64,000 bases of DNA, taken from an uncultured Veillonellaceae bacterium. GTDB lineage: Bacteria; Bacillota; Negativicutes; Selenomonadales; Selenomonadaceae. The notes below the pieces were generated by a model. That model saw only the letters and a program-made list of their open reading frames with translations. It had not been told where the DNA came from and ran no database searches. The DNA lies in assembly GCA_900314825.1 (NCBI GenBank), contig OMWS01000003.1, positions 23,420 through 87,419 on the forward strand, given 5' to 3'. Every line of letters begins with the position of its first letter. Within the stretch, counting starts at the first letter, position 1. Both the position numbers and the translations under genes were made by a program. Shown one piece after another: positions 18,117 to 26,617 of the stretch.

Positions 18117-18151
18117 CAGAATCCATGGGGCTTGCGGATTCTGAATTTTTT
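18117..18151 (+). terminator. Terminator-like hairpin in the leader of the second glpK-like gene
   Basis: CAGAATCC (18117-18124) pairs perfectly with GGATTCTG (18136-18143), followed by AA and six T. It lies between the promoter and the start codon, so readthrough must be allowed for expression. This is the layout of a transcription attenuator; the GlpP-controlled leaders of Bacillus glp genes are the known parallel. Confidence 0.6.
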
Positions 18152-18169
18152 AGGGAGCAGGCAAGGGGT

Positions 18170-19660
18170 ATGCAGAAAAAATATATTTTGGCGCTCGACT
18201 CGGGCACGGTGAAGAACCGCTCCGTCATCTTCAACCGCAGCGGCGAGATGATCTCGTATGCGGAGAAGAAGATCAGCACGTTCAAGCCGCACGAGGATTG
18301 GATCGAGCAGGACGCGGAAGAAATCTGGAGCACGCAGCTCTGGACGGCGCGCGAGGCGATCCGCCTGGCAGCCGTGGATTTCCGCGAGATCGCGGCCGTC
18401 GCCGTGACGAACCAGCGCGAGACGACGGTCATGTGGAACCGCTCGACGGGGCGGCCGATTTATCCGGCGATCAGCTGGCAGTCACGCCAGACGGAGCCGA
18501 TTTGCGAATACTTGAAGCAGCAGGGCTACCAGGAAGAAATCCGGCAGAAGACGTCGCTCGTGCTCAACCCGTATTTCTCGGGCACGAAGATCGTCTGGCT
18601 GCTCGACAACGTGCTCGGCGCGCGGGAAATGGCGGAGAAAGGCGAGCTCTGCTTCGGCACGATCGACACGTGGCTCATGTGGAAGCTGTCGGGCGGCACG
18701 ATTTTTGCGACGGACTATTCGAATGCGTCGCGCACGATGCTGTTTCATCTCAAGCATCTCTGCTGGGATGACGAAATCCTCAAGCACCTGCGCATCCCGA
18801 AGGCGATGCTGCCGGATGTCTATCCGTCGAGCCACCTCTTCGGCTACACGGACGCGACGCGCTTCGGCGCAGCCATTCCAATCGCCGCGTGCATCGGCAA
18901 CCAGCAGGCGGACCTCTTCGGTCAGGCGTGCTTCGCGCCGGGCGATGCGAAAAATTCCTATGGCGAGGGCTCGTTCTTCCTCATGAATACGGGGAGCGAG
19001 CGCGTGCAGTCGCAGAACGGCCTCATCACGACGATCGCCTGGGGCATCGGCGACGAGGTGACGTATGCGCTCGAAGGCTCGATGCTCGTCTCGGGCTCGA
19101 GCCTCGAATGGCTGAAGCACGGCCTTGGCATCTTGAAGTCGATGCCGGATTCCGAGTGGGTGTCAAAGCTCGTGCCGGACGCGGGCGGCGTCTATTTCGT
19201 GCCGTCGTTCCGCGGGCTGTCCGCGCCGTATTGGGACACGAAGACGAGCGGCATGATCATTGGGCTCAAAGAGGACACGCAGCGCGCGCACATCATCCGC
19301 GCGGCGCTCGCGGCGCTCGCGTATCAGGTGCGCGACGTCTACGAGGCCATTGCGTCCGATGTCAAACGCACGATTCCGGCGCTGAAAGTCGACGGCGGCG
19401 CAGCGCAAAATAATCTCCTGATGCAGTTCCAAGCTGACATCCTGAACATGCCCGTCATCCGCGCTTACACGACGGAGACGACGGGCCTGGGTGCCGCGTA
19501 CCTCGCCGGCCTCGCGCTCGGCATCTGGAAAGACATCGACGAGCTCCGCTCGCTCTGGCGTGAAGGCGTCCGCTACGAACCGCAGATGAGCGAAGCGATG
19601 CGCACACAGCTCTACGACGGCTGGCAGGCGGCCGTCTCGAAAGTGCTCGGGTGGGATTAG
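18170..19660 (+). CDS. Glycerol-kinase-like paralogue, probable pseudoenzyme
   Basis: A 496-residue FGGY protein, clearly homologous to the GlpK at 15470 along its whole length. The glycerol contacts are kept (NQRET at 81-85, Trp103, Tyr135). The catalytic base is lost: GDQQ has become GNQQ with Asn244. The nucleotide loops are altered too: AGTTSNR has become SGTVKNR, and TYGTGC has become SYGEGS. It may therefore bind glycerol without phosphorylating it, acting as a sensor or regulatory subunit; this is inferred. The start at 18170 is chosen because the promoter puts the first transcribed base near 18101. It is transcribed alone. Confidence 0.85.
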   Translation: MQKKYILALDSGTVKNRSVIFNRSGEMISYAEKKISTFKPHEDWIEQDAEEIWSTQLWTAREAIRLAAVDFREIAAVAVTNQRETTVMWNRSTGRPIYPAISWQSRQTEPICEYLKQQGYQEEIRQKTSLVLNPYFSGTKIVWLLDNVLGAREMAEKGELCFGTIDTWLMWKLSGGTIFATDYSNASRTMLFHLKHLCWDDEILKHLRIPKAMLPDVYPSSHLFGYTDATRFGAAIPIAACIGNQQADLFGQACFAPGDAKNSYGEGSFFLMNTGSERVQSQNGLITTIAWGIGDEVTYALEGSMLVSGSSLEWLKHGLGILKSMPDSEWVSKLVPDAGGVYFVPSFRGLSAPYWDTKTSGMIIGLKEDTQRAHIIRAALAALAYQVRDVYEAIASDVKRTIPALKVDGGAAQNNLLMQFQADILNMPVIRAYTTETTGLGAAYLAGLALGIWKDIDELRSLWREGVRYEPQMSEAMRTQLYDGWQAAVSKVLGWD

Positions 19661-19670
19661 TCACCATATG

Positions 19671-20171
19671 CCGCCCCCTCTGGGGGCAATGTCATTAAGT
19701 TAGGAGACAGCCCTCCTCCTTGGAGGAGGGACAGGGCCGGTAGGCCCAGGGAGGAGGGGCTTGTAGGGCAAAACAAAACGCTCGCCGTCACTCAGCGCCC
19801 GTGCGCGCACGCCACCACAATATGTTACGACGTGCGGCCACGGGGCCTGAGCTTTGTTGTACGCATTGGTATGACCTACAGGCCGCTCCCTCCTGGCGCT
19901 GCGCTTCGCTCCGCGCCTGTCCTCCCTCCAAGGAGGGAGGCTGAGGTGCGAGCCGCTTAACTTAATGACATTACCTCTGGGGGGGTGGCCCCGAAGGGGT
20001 CGGAGAGGGTAGCGGCTGACGTTGATTTCCTATACTTTCGATAGAATCGAGAATCTCGTAACTGCGTGACCCTCCGCCGCAAGCGGCATAAGCGACCGCA
20101 TCGGCGCTAAAGCGCCGTACGTCTGCTTATCCGCCTCGCATTCGCTCGGCACCTCCCCCAGAGGGGGAGGC
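19671..20171. repeat. Palindromic intergenic repeat, family A, copy 1 (interrupted)
   Basis: The 3' part (19974-20171) closely matches the copy at 24305-24509, including the block CCCTCCGCCGCAAGCGGCAT and the terminal CCCCCAGAGGGGGAGGC. The 5' end (19671-19686) is separated from it by an inserted element. No protein is encoded. It separates glpK2 from deoC. Confidence 0.8.
19687..19973. mobile_element. MITE-like element inserted in a family A repeat
   Basis: A 287-bp element ending in a perfect 15-bp inverted repeat, AATGTCATTAAGTTA (19688-19702) and its complement (19958-19972). It is flanked by the 10-bp direct repeat CCTCTGGGGG (19677-19686 and 19974-19983), a target duplication. It encodes no transposase and contains further GC-rich inverted repeats, so movement would need a transposase from elsewhere. 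Confidence 0.75.
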
Positions 20172-20218
20172 TTTGCTTGTAGTAATTCGATAAGAACTAT
20201 AGAAATGAATCAAATTTT

Positions 20219-20250
20219 GGACACGTTAAGACACGTGTCCTTTATTTTTT
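20219..20250 (+). terminator. Intrinsic terminator upstream of deoC
   Basis: GGACACG/CGTGTCC stem with an eight-base loop and a long T-rich tail. It follows the repeats after the second glpK-like gene. A TACAAT -10-like box is at 20264, with only a weak -35, so the deoC promoter is not firmly placed. Confidence 0.7.
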
Positions 20251-20366
20251 GTCCGCAAATCGATACAATAAATTCGTAATCGGAACAAATACTGAAATCC
20301 GTCAGACAATTCCCAAAAGAATCGTCAGTTCAGCAATCGGATAGAACTCGAGAAAGAGGGACGAAC

Positions 20367-21035
20367 ATGAAAGCAAAGGACATCCTCTCGCATGTCGACC
20401 ACACGCTCCTCAAGCAGACGGCGACGTGGCAGGACATCGTGCGCGTCTGCGACGAGGCCGTGGCGTATCATACGGCGACGATCATGGTGCCGTCGTGCTA
20501 TGTGCGGCGCATTCATGAAAAATATGGTGCAGCGCTGAAAGTCGCGACGGTCGTCGGCTTCCCGAACGGCAACGCGAATACGGCAGCCAAGCTCGCTGAG
20601 ACGGCGCAAGCGCTCGCGGATGGCGCGGAAGAGATCGACATGGTGATCAACATCGGTGATCTCAAAGCCGGCGAGACGCAGGCCGTGACGGATGAGATTC
20701 GTGCGCTGAAATCCCTCTGCGGCGAGCGCGTGCTCAAGGTCATCGTCGAGACGTGCTTCCTGACGGAAGAGGAAAAGATCGCGGCTTGCAAATGCGTGAC
20801 GGAGGGCGGCGCCGACTACATCAAGACGTCGACGGGCTTTGGCACGGCGGGCGCAACGCTCGCGGACATCGAGCTTTTCCAGCAGCACATCGGCCCGAAC
20901 GTCAAAATGAAAGCCGCCGGCGGCATCCATACGCGCGAAGAGATGGAAGCATTCCTCGCGGCGGGCTGCGACCGCCTCGGCGCGAGCGCAGCGGTCAAGG
21001 TTTTGAAAGACGCGTTTGCGAAGGAGGAGAATTGA
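20367..21035 (+). CDS. deoC: Deoxyribose-phosphate aldolase
   Basis: A 222-residue TIM-barrel aldolase of normal length. The Schiff-base lysine is in DYIKTSTGFGTAGAT (about residues 149-163), preceded by KVIVETCFLTEEE and EIDMVINIGDLKAG, both standard DeoC blocks. It splits deoxyribose-5-phosphate into acetaldehyde and glyceraldehyde-3-phosphate. It is the first gene of the nucleoside salvage group, with GAAAGAGGG before the ATG and one base between its stop and the deoB start. It completes the path started by Pdp and DeoB. Confidence 0.96.
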   Translation: MKAKDILSHVDHTLLKQTATWQDIVRVCDEAVAYHTATIMVPSCYVRRIHEKYGAALKVATVVGFPNGNANTAAKLAETAQALADGAEEIDMVINIGDLKAGETQAVTDEIRALKSLCGERVLKVIVETCFLTEEEKIAACKCVTEGGADYIKTSTGFGTAGATLADIELFQQHIGPNVKMKAAGGIHTREEMEAFLAAGCDRLGASAAVKVLKDAFAKEEN

Positions 21036-21036
21036 G

Positions 21037-22221
21037 ATGAAAGACACAGGCATCAAGAGAGCCTTTATCATCGTGCTCGACAGCTTCGGCATCGGGCAGG
21101 AGCCGGACGCAGCGGAGTTCGGCGACGGCGCGTGCAACACGTTGCGTTCCATCGCGGGCGCGAAAGAGTATGACACGCCGAATCTTGCAAAGCTCGGTAT
21201 GTTCAACATCGACGGCGTCGGCTGCGGCACGCCGGCCCTCCAGCCACTCGGTTCGTTTGCAAGACTGCGCGAGCTGTCGCGCGGCAAGGATACGACGACG
21301 GGCCATTGGGAGATTGCGGGCATCGTCAGCGAGCATCCGATGCCGACGTACCCGGACGGTTTCCCGCCCGAAGTGATTGCCGAACTTGAAAAGGCGTTCG
21401 GCAAGAAAATCCTTTGCAACAAGCCGTACTCCGGCACGGCGGTCATCCACGATTATGGCCGCGAGCAGAAGGAGACGGGCGGCCTCATCGTCTACACGTC
21501 GGCGGACAGCGTGCTGCAGATCGCCGCGCACGAAGATGACGTGCCGGTCGAGCAGCTGTACGATTATTGCCGCACGGCGCGCAAGATCATGCAGGGCGAG
21601 CATGGCGTCGGCCGCATCATCGCGCGCCCGTACGTCGGCGAATATCCGAACTACACGCGCACGCCGCGCCGTCATGATTTTTCGCTCGATCCGACGGGCG
21701 ATACGATGATGGATGCGCTCGCGCGCAAGGGTCTCGCGACGATTGGCGTCGGCAAGATCTCGGACATCTTCGCCGGCCGCAGCATTAGCCGCACGCTCGG
21801 TGTCAATAAAGACAACAACGACGGCATGGAAAAGACGCTGAAGGTCATGGACGAAGATTTCACGGGCCTCTGCTTTGTGAATCTCGTCGACTTCGATATG
21901 CAGTACGGCCATCGCCGCGACATCCCGGGCTACGCGCAGGCGGCCACGGACTTTGACAAGCAGCTCGGCGAATTCATGGCGAAAATGAAGGACGACGATG
22001 TCCTCATGATCACGGCCGACCACGGCTGCGACCCCGGTGCGCCCGGCACGGATCACACCCGCGAATACGTCCCGCTGCTCGTCTATGGTAATCGCATCAA
22101 GGCAAACAACAACCTCGGCACGTATCCGACGTTCGCCATGATCGGCGCGACGGTCGCGGATATGTTCGATGCAGACCTCACGACAAAAGGCGAAAGCCTG
22201 CTGCCAAGACTATTGAAATAA
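21037..22221 (+). CDS. deoB: Phosphopentomutase
   Basis: A 394-residue metalloenzyme of the alkaline phosphatase superfamily. Metal and phosphate sites are VLDSFGIGQEPDA near the N-terminus, GKDTTTGHWEI (around residues 87-97, containing the phosphorylated Thr), and the C-terminal ADHGCDPGAPGTDHTRE. It interconverts (deoxy)ribose-1- and -5-phosphate. The start at 21037 follows AAGGAGGAG at the right spacing; seven in-frame upstream codons are not used. It is coupled to deoC and followed by a family C repeat. Confidence 0.96.
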   Translation: MKDTGIKRAFIIVLDSFGIGQEPDAAEFGDGACNTLRSIAGAKEYDTPNLAKLGMFNIDGVGCGTPALQPLGSFARLRELSRGKDTTTGHWEIAGIVSEHPMPTYPDGFPPEVIAELEKAFGKKILCNKPYSGTAVIHDYGREQKETGGLIVYTSADSVLQIAAHEDDVPVEQLYDYCRTARKIMQGEHGVGRIIARPYVGEYPNYTRTPRRHDFSLDPTGDTMMDALARKGLATIGVGKISDIFAGRSISRTLGVNKDNNDGMEKTLKVMDEDFTGLCFVNLVDFDMQYGHRRDIPGYAQAATDFDKQLGEFMAKMKDDDVLMITADHGCDPGAPGTDHTREYVPLLVYGNRIKANNNLGTYPTFAMIGATVADMFDADLTTKGESLLPRLLK

Positions 22222-22238
22222 AAAAGAAGTAACATCTG

Positions 22239-22480
22239 TTGCGAACGTAGCACATACAGCAGCCTTCCCCTCAGGGGAAGGGGGACCGCGAAGCGGTGGA
22301 AAGGGTACTTCGGTGCGAAAGCTGAGCGAGATTATCATAATTTCGAAGCAGTACATACTACGATTTGCTTCGAAAAATATTACTCGTTGTTCGGCACTCG
22401 CACCCTAGTACCCGCTCCGTCGCGCTACGCGCGCCACCTCTCCCAGAGGGAGAGGCTGCTCATGGAGTTACGTTTTGCAA
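22239..22480. repeat. Palindromic intergenic repeat, family C, copy 1
   Basis: About 242 bp bounded by imperfect inverted repeats (TTGCGAACGT...CAGCAGCC and GGCTGCT...ACGTTTTGCAA). A near-identical copy is at 51291-51535. It fills the gap between deoB and pdp and carries no gene. Confidence 0.8.
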
Positions 22481-22533
22481 TAGAACGAAATAAATTGATA
22501 GATTGAAGCATTTCTAGGAGGAATTGTTTTCCC

Positions 22534-23856
22534 ATGCGTATGTACGATCTTATTACCAAGAAGAAGCACAAAGAAGCCCTGACGGACGAAGAAATCCAGT
22601 TCATGGTGGGTGGCTATGTCAAAGGCGACATCCCGGACTATCAGATGTCCTCGATGCTCATGGCCATTTGGTTCAATGGCATGAACGACCATGAAATCAC
22701 TGAGCTCACGAAAGTCATGGCGAAGTCCGGCGACATGATCGACCTCTCGGCCATCGCGGGCAAGAAGGTGGACAAGCATTCGACGGGCGGCGTCGGCGAC
22801 AAGACGACGCTGATCGTCGCGCCGATCGTCGCGGCGTGCGGCGGCAAGGTCGCGAAGATGTCCGGCCGCGGCCTCGGCCACACGGGCGGCACGGTCGACA
22901 AGCTCGAGTCCATTCCGGGGTATCGCACGGTGCTCGACCGCAAGGAATTCTTCGATACGGTCAACAAATGTGGCGTGTCCCTCATCGGACAGTCCGGCAA
23001 CCTCGCGCCAGCCGATAAAAAGCTCTACGCGCTGCGTGATGTCACGGCGACGGTTGATTGCATTCCTCTGATTGCTTCGTCCATCATGAGCAAAAAACTT
23101 GCAGCGGGCTCCGACTGCATTCTCTTGGATGTCAAGACGGGCTCGGGCGCGTTCATGAAGACGCTCGACGACTCCATCAAGCTCGCGCAGACGATGGTGA
23201 ACATCGGCGAGGGCGCCGGCCGCCGCACGGTCGCGCTGATCACGGACATGGACACGCCGCTCGGCTACGGCATCGGCAACAGCATCGAAGTCATGGAGTC
23301 CATGGATGTGCTGAAGGGCCACGGCCCCGCGGATCTCACGGAGGTCTCGCTCCAGCTCGCGGCGAATATGCTGTATCTCGTAGGCCTTGGCACGCCGGAG
23401 GAATGCCGCAAGATGGCGGAAGCATCCATTGCAGATGGTTCTGCCTTTGAGACATTCTGCACGATGGTGCGCGCCCAGGGCGGCGACGACAGCGTGCTGC
23501 GCGACTACGCGAAGTTCCCGAAAGCGCCGTACACGTACGATATCGTCGCGACGGAATCCGGCTACATCGAGCATCAGAACGCCGAAGAGATCGGCGAAGT
23601 CTCCGTCGTGCTCGGCGCCGGCCGCGAGACGAAAGAAAGCGACATCGATTTCTCGGCGGGCATCATCCTGCACAAAAAATTCGGCGACAAGGTTGAGAAG
23701 GGCGACAGCCTCGCGACGCTCTACACGTCGAAAGAAGCTGCGTTGAAAGAAGCAGAAAAAATGTACCGCGATGCGACGCGCATCGGTACTGTTGCGCCGA
23801 AGAAAGAGCCGCTCGTTTACGCGCGTGTCGAAAAAGACAAAGTCGAGAAATACTGA
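22534..23856 (+). CDS. pdp: Pyrimidine-nucleoside phosphorylase
   Basis: A 440-residue enzyme of the thymidine/pyrimidine phosphorylase family. Landmarks are VDKHSTGGVGDKTTL (about residues 80-94, phosphate loop), SGRGLGHTGGTVDKLES (about 110-126), and KTGSGAFMKT. The N-terminal alpha domain (MYDLITKKKHKEALTDEE) and C-terminal beta domain (FSAGIILHKKFGDKVEKGD) are complete. It phosphorolyses uridine and (deoxy)thymidine to base and sugar-1-phosphate for DeoB. AGGAGG lies eleven bases before the ATG. cdd follows after 18 bases. Confidence 0.95.
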   Translation: MRMYDLITKKKHKEALTDEEIQFMVGGYVKGDIPDYQMSSMLMAIWFNGMNDHEITELTKVMAKSGDMIDLSAIAGKKVDKHSTGGVGDKTTLIVAPIVAACGGKVAKMSGRGLGHTGGTVDKLESIPGYRTVLDRKEFFDTVNKCGVSLIGQSGNLAPADKKLYALRDVTATVDCIPLIASSIMSKKLAAGSDCILLDVKTGSGAFMKTLDDSIKLAQTMVNIGEGAGRRTVALITDMDTPLGYGIGNSIEVMESMDVLKGHGPADLTEVSLQLAANMLYLVGLGTPEECRKMAEASIADGSAFETFCTMVRAQGGDDSVLRDYAKFPKAPYTYDIVATESGYIEHQNAEEIGEVSVVLGAGRETKESDIDFSAGIILHKKFGDKVEKGDSLATLYTSKEAALKEAEKMYRDATRIGTVAPKKEPLVYARVEKDKVEKY

Positions 23857-23874
23857 GCAGGAGGATTTGCGAAC

Positions 23875-24261
23875 ATGACAGACGAAGAACTCGTGCAGGA
23901 AGCCATCAAATACCGCGAGCACTCCTATAGCCCGTATTCCCATTTCGCTGTCGGCGCCGCCGTGCTGACGAAATCCGGCAAGGTCTACGGCGGCTGCAAT
24001 ATCGAGAACGCCAGCTATCCTGTCGGCATCTGCGCCGAGCGCACGGCCATCGTGAAGGCCGTGTCCGAGGGGGAGCGCGACATCGTCGCTCTCGCCGTCG
24101 TCGGCGACACGCCGGGCTCGTGCAGCCCGTGCGGCATGTGCCGCCAGTTCATCGGCGAGTTCAAGATTCCGAAGATCATCATGGCGAACATGCATGGCGC
24201 CCGCAAGACCGTGACGCTCGAAGAACTCCTGCCGTTTGCCTTTACGGACAGCGATATGTGA
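23875..24261 (+). CDS. cdd: Cytidine deaminase
   Basis: A 128-residue zinc enzyme of the small tetrameric type. Zinc ligands are in CAERTAIVKA (Cys, with catalytic Glu) and PCGMCRQF (two Cys). The N-terminal YSPYSHFAVGAAVLTKSGKV and GCNIENASYP form the nucleoside pocket. It deaminates (deoxy)cytidine to (deoxy)uridine, the substrate of the Pdp encoded just upstream. GCAGGAGG precedes the ATG. A family A repeat follows before the transporter gene. Confidence 0.96.
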   Translation: MTDEELVQEAIKYREHSYSPYSHFAVGAAVLTKSGKVYGGCNIENASYPVGICAERTAIVKAVSEGERDIVALAVVGDTPGSCSPCGMCRQFIGEFKIPKIIMANMHGARKTVTLEELLPFAFTDSDM

Positions 24262-24304
24262 GTTATAATCAAGAAATTAAGGTTGGTGAGCGCACGAACT
24301 CAAA

Positions 24305-24509
24305 GCCTCCCCCTCTGGGGGAGGTGGCCCCGCAGGGTTCGGAGAGGGTAGCGCAGTAGGTCGATTCGCAATTCTTTCGATAAGGATACAGAATGCGTTT
24401 ATACGCTACCCTCCGCCGCAAGCGGCATAAGCGACCTCTAGGCGCTAAAGCGCCGTGCGTCTGCTTATCCGCCTCGCATTCACTCGGCACCTCCCCCAGA
24501 GGGGGAGGC
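24305..24509. repeat. Palindromic intergenic repeat, family A, copy 2
   Basis: A 205-bp intact copy whose ends are a perfect 21-bp inverted repeat, GCCTCCCCCTCTGGGGGAGG at the left. The interior contains CCGCCGCAAGCGGCATAAGC, shared with copy 1. It lies between cdd and the nucleoside transporter gene. Confidence 0.85.
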
Positions 24510-24566
24510 ACAAGTTCGTGGCTTGCAACCTATCCTGTTATTATTTATGGTAGATAGGAGTTTTTC

Positions 24567-25766
24567 ATGTATCTCGTCATCAACATCCTGGGCGTCATCG
24601 TCTTCCTCGCCCTCGGCGTGCTGCTCTCGAAGCGGCGCAAGGAAATCCAATGGCGCGGCGTCGGCACGCTGCTCGTCATGAACATCATCCTCGCCTGGTT
24701 CCTCACGACGTTCCCGATCGGGCGCGACATCGTGCAGGGCGCGGCGGCGGCGTTCGTCGGCCTCGTCAATGTCGCGTACGAAGGCATCGCGTTCGCGTTC
24801 CCCGACTGGGTCCACGTGAAGCAGATGAATTTCTTCACGTCCGCGCTGCTGCCGATCCTCTTCGTCGTGCCGCTCTTCGACATCCTGACGTACATCGGCC
24901 TTTTGCCATTCGTCATCAAGTACATCGGCAAGGCGCTCGCGTTCCTCACGCACGAGCCGAAGTTCGAATCGTTCTTCGCCATCGAAATGATGTTCCTCGG
25001 CAATACGGAAGCGCTCGCCGTCTCGAACCTCCAGCTGAAGCGCATGAAGGCGGACCGCTGCCTGACGCTCGCCATGATGTCCATGAGCTGCGTCACGGCA
25101 GGCCTGATCGGCGTCTACACGACGATGATGCCGGCGGAGTTCATCCTGACCGCCGTGCCGCTGAACGTCGTGAACGCGCTCATCGTCACGAACATCCTCC
25201 ATCCTGTGAAAATTTCGCCGGAAGAAGACACCGTCGCCACGCTGAAAGATGGCGGCAAAGAACGCGAGCCGTTCTTCTCGTTCCTCGGCTCGTCCATCCT
25301 CGGCGCCGGCCGCCTCGTGCTGATCATCTGCGCGAACGTCATCGCGTTCGTCGCGCTCGCGAAATTCATTGATCTCCTCTTGGGCTTCATCCACCCGGCC
25401 GTCTCGCTCGAGTCCATCCTCGGCGTCATCATGTTCCCATTTGCCTGGCTCATGGGTCTCGATGCCACGGAAGCGTTCACGCTCGCACAGAACATGGGCA
25501 CGAAGCTCGTCACGAACGAATTCGTCGTCATGCTCGGCGTGCAGGACACGTTCAGTACGTTCAGCCGCCATCTCCAGGGCGTCCTGACCGTCTTCGTCAC
25601 GTCGTTCGCGAACTTCGGCACGCTCGGCATGATCATCGGCTTCTTCAAGGGCACGGTCGACGAAAGCAAGAACGAGCTCATCAGCCGCAACGTCGGCTAC
25701 ATGCTCCTCTCCGGCATCCTCGTCTCGCTGCTCTCTGCCGGCATCGCTGGTATCTTTATTTGGTAA
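24567..25766 (+). CDS. nupC: NupC-type concentrative nucleoside transporter
   Basis: A 399-residue membrane protein, the NupC length. The CNT core is visible as EPKFESFFAIEMMFLGNTEA (about residues 130-149), followed by a helix with SMSCVTAGLIGVYTTMMPAE, then AVPLNVVNALIVTNI. About eight to ten hydrophobic helices span the protein. It should import nucleosides with sodium or protons, supplying Pdp and Cdd. It ends the salvage group at a strong terminator. The exact substrate range, and whether it is NupC- or NupX-like, is not decided. Confidence 0.88.
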   Translation: MYLVINILGVIVFLALGVLLSKRRKEIQWRGVGTLLVMNIILAWFLTTFPIGRDIVQGAAAAFVGLVNVAYEGIAFAFPDWVHVKQMNFFTSALLPILFVVPLFDILTYIGLLPFVIKYIGKALAFLTHEPKFESFFAIEMMFLGNTEALAVSNLQLKRMKADRCLTLAMMSMSCVTAGLIGVYTTMMPAEFILTAVPLNVVNALIVTNILHPVKISPEEDTVATLKDGGKEREPFFSFLGSSILGAGRLVLIICANVIAFVALAKFIDLLLGFIHPAVSLESILGVIMFPFAWLMGLDATEAFTLAQNMGTKLVTNEFVVMLGVQDTFSTFSRHLQGVLTVFVTSFANFGTLGMIIGFFKGTVDESKNELISRNVGYMLLSGILVSLLSAGIAGIFIW

Positions 25767-25772
25767 AGCAGA

Positions 25773-25822
25773 AAATGACTTCCGCGGGTGCGGCCACGCA
25801 TCCACGGAAGTCATTTATTTTT
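25773..25822. terminator. Bidirectional intrinsic terminator
   Basis: A long stem, AAATGACTTCCGCGGGTGCG with CGCATCCACGGAAGTCATTT (one mismatch), GCCA loop, and a T-rich tail. It lies between the convergent nupC and comF genes and overlaps the end of comF. Confidence 0.85.
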
Positions 25823-26516
25823 GTCCGCTTGTTAATGCCAATACAATAACACGTCGCGCTCCTGCCGTTTTCAGCGCCCGCGCACATTCTGCACACGTCA
25901 CGCCTGTCGTGTAGATGTCGTCAAGCAAGAGAATGTCGCGGCCTTGCACGTCACGTCGTTTTTCTTCCGGCACGAGGAATGCGCCACGCATATTTTCTTT
26001 GCGCTCGTCTTTCGACAGCCCGTACTGCGGCCGCGTTGCGCGCGTGCGGATGAGCAGGCGCTCCATCGCGATGCCATGCGCGGCGAGCCAGTCGCGGAAC
26101 AGCAGTTCGGTTTGATTGAAGCCGCGCTGCTGTTCTTTTTTGTGGTAGAGTGGCACGGGGACGGCGAGGAGCGTTGCGTTGCTATTCGTTTTTTGCGCGG
26201 CGAGCAAACTTTTTTGGAAGAAGTCGTGCTCGACGGAGCGCAGGAATGTCTGTACGTATGGCAGCGTCGCCATGCGCTTCTGATATTTGAGTCGCTGCAC
26301 GAGCATCTTGAGCGCGCCATCATAAATGCCGAGCGCCCAAGCTTCTGTGACGACCTCGCGCTCTTCCAGTGTCATGCGCAGCCGCCGCACGGCATTCGCC
26401 CGGGCGAGGCAATCCGCGCACCACGCGCCGTGCCTTTCCAAATAGTTCCCGCACGCCGGGCAATGGGGCGGGTAGAGGAACAACATCAGCGCTTCATAGA
26501 TCCTTCGCAAGCTCAC
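25815..26516 (-). CDS. comF: ComF-family phosphoribosyltransferase-like protein
   Basis: A 233-residue ComFC-type protein. The N-terminal zinc finger is HCPACGNYLE/WCADCLAR (about residues 18-38). The C-terminal phosphoribosyltransferase loop is ILLLDDIYTTGVTCAECARAL (about 195-215), given here by its DDIYTTGVT core. Family members are needed for DNA uptake during transformation. It is a single minus-strand gene divergent from the candidate ncRNA and convergent with nupC. No other competence gene is in the window. Confidence 0.9.
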   Translation of the reverse strand: MSLRRIYEALMLFLYPPHCPACGNYLERHGAWCADCLARANAVRRLRMTLEEREVVTEAWALGIYDGALKMLVQRLKYQKRMATLPYVQTFLRSVEHDFFQKSLLAAQKTNSNATLLAVPVPLYHKKEQQRGFNQTELLFRDWLAAHGIAMERLLIRTRATRPQYGLSKDERKENMRGAFLVPEEKRRDVQGRDILLLDDIYTTGVTCAECARALKTAGARRVIVLALTSGQK

Positions 26517-26582
26517 GCGATCACCTTCTTTTTTTCATTATACAACAACGCGAAAAAATTTTCGGTATCCAATAAAAAAGAC

Positions 26583-26611
26583 TTGCACAAACACGTCGCA
26601 GGTGTTAAAAT
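26583..26611 (+). promoter_or_regulatory. Promoter of the candidate ncRNA
   Basis: TTGCAC, a 17-base spacer and TAAAAT, immediately upstream of the structured region. Transcription should start near 26618. No ribosome site with a plausible gene follows. Confidence 0.6.
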
Positions 26612-26617
26612 GTAAAC

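Noticed and set aside
18110..18169. ATG at 18110 as the start of the glpK-like gene
   Set aside because: The consensus promoter places transcription at about 18101, leaving no room for a ribosome site, and the extra residues do not match GlpK. ATG 18170 fits the family start.
19671..20171. The palindromic repeats as a CRISPR array
   Set aside because: There are no regularly spaced short direct repeats with unique spacers; the structure is inverted repeats and one nested element.
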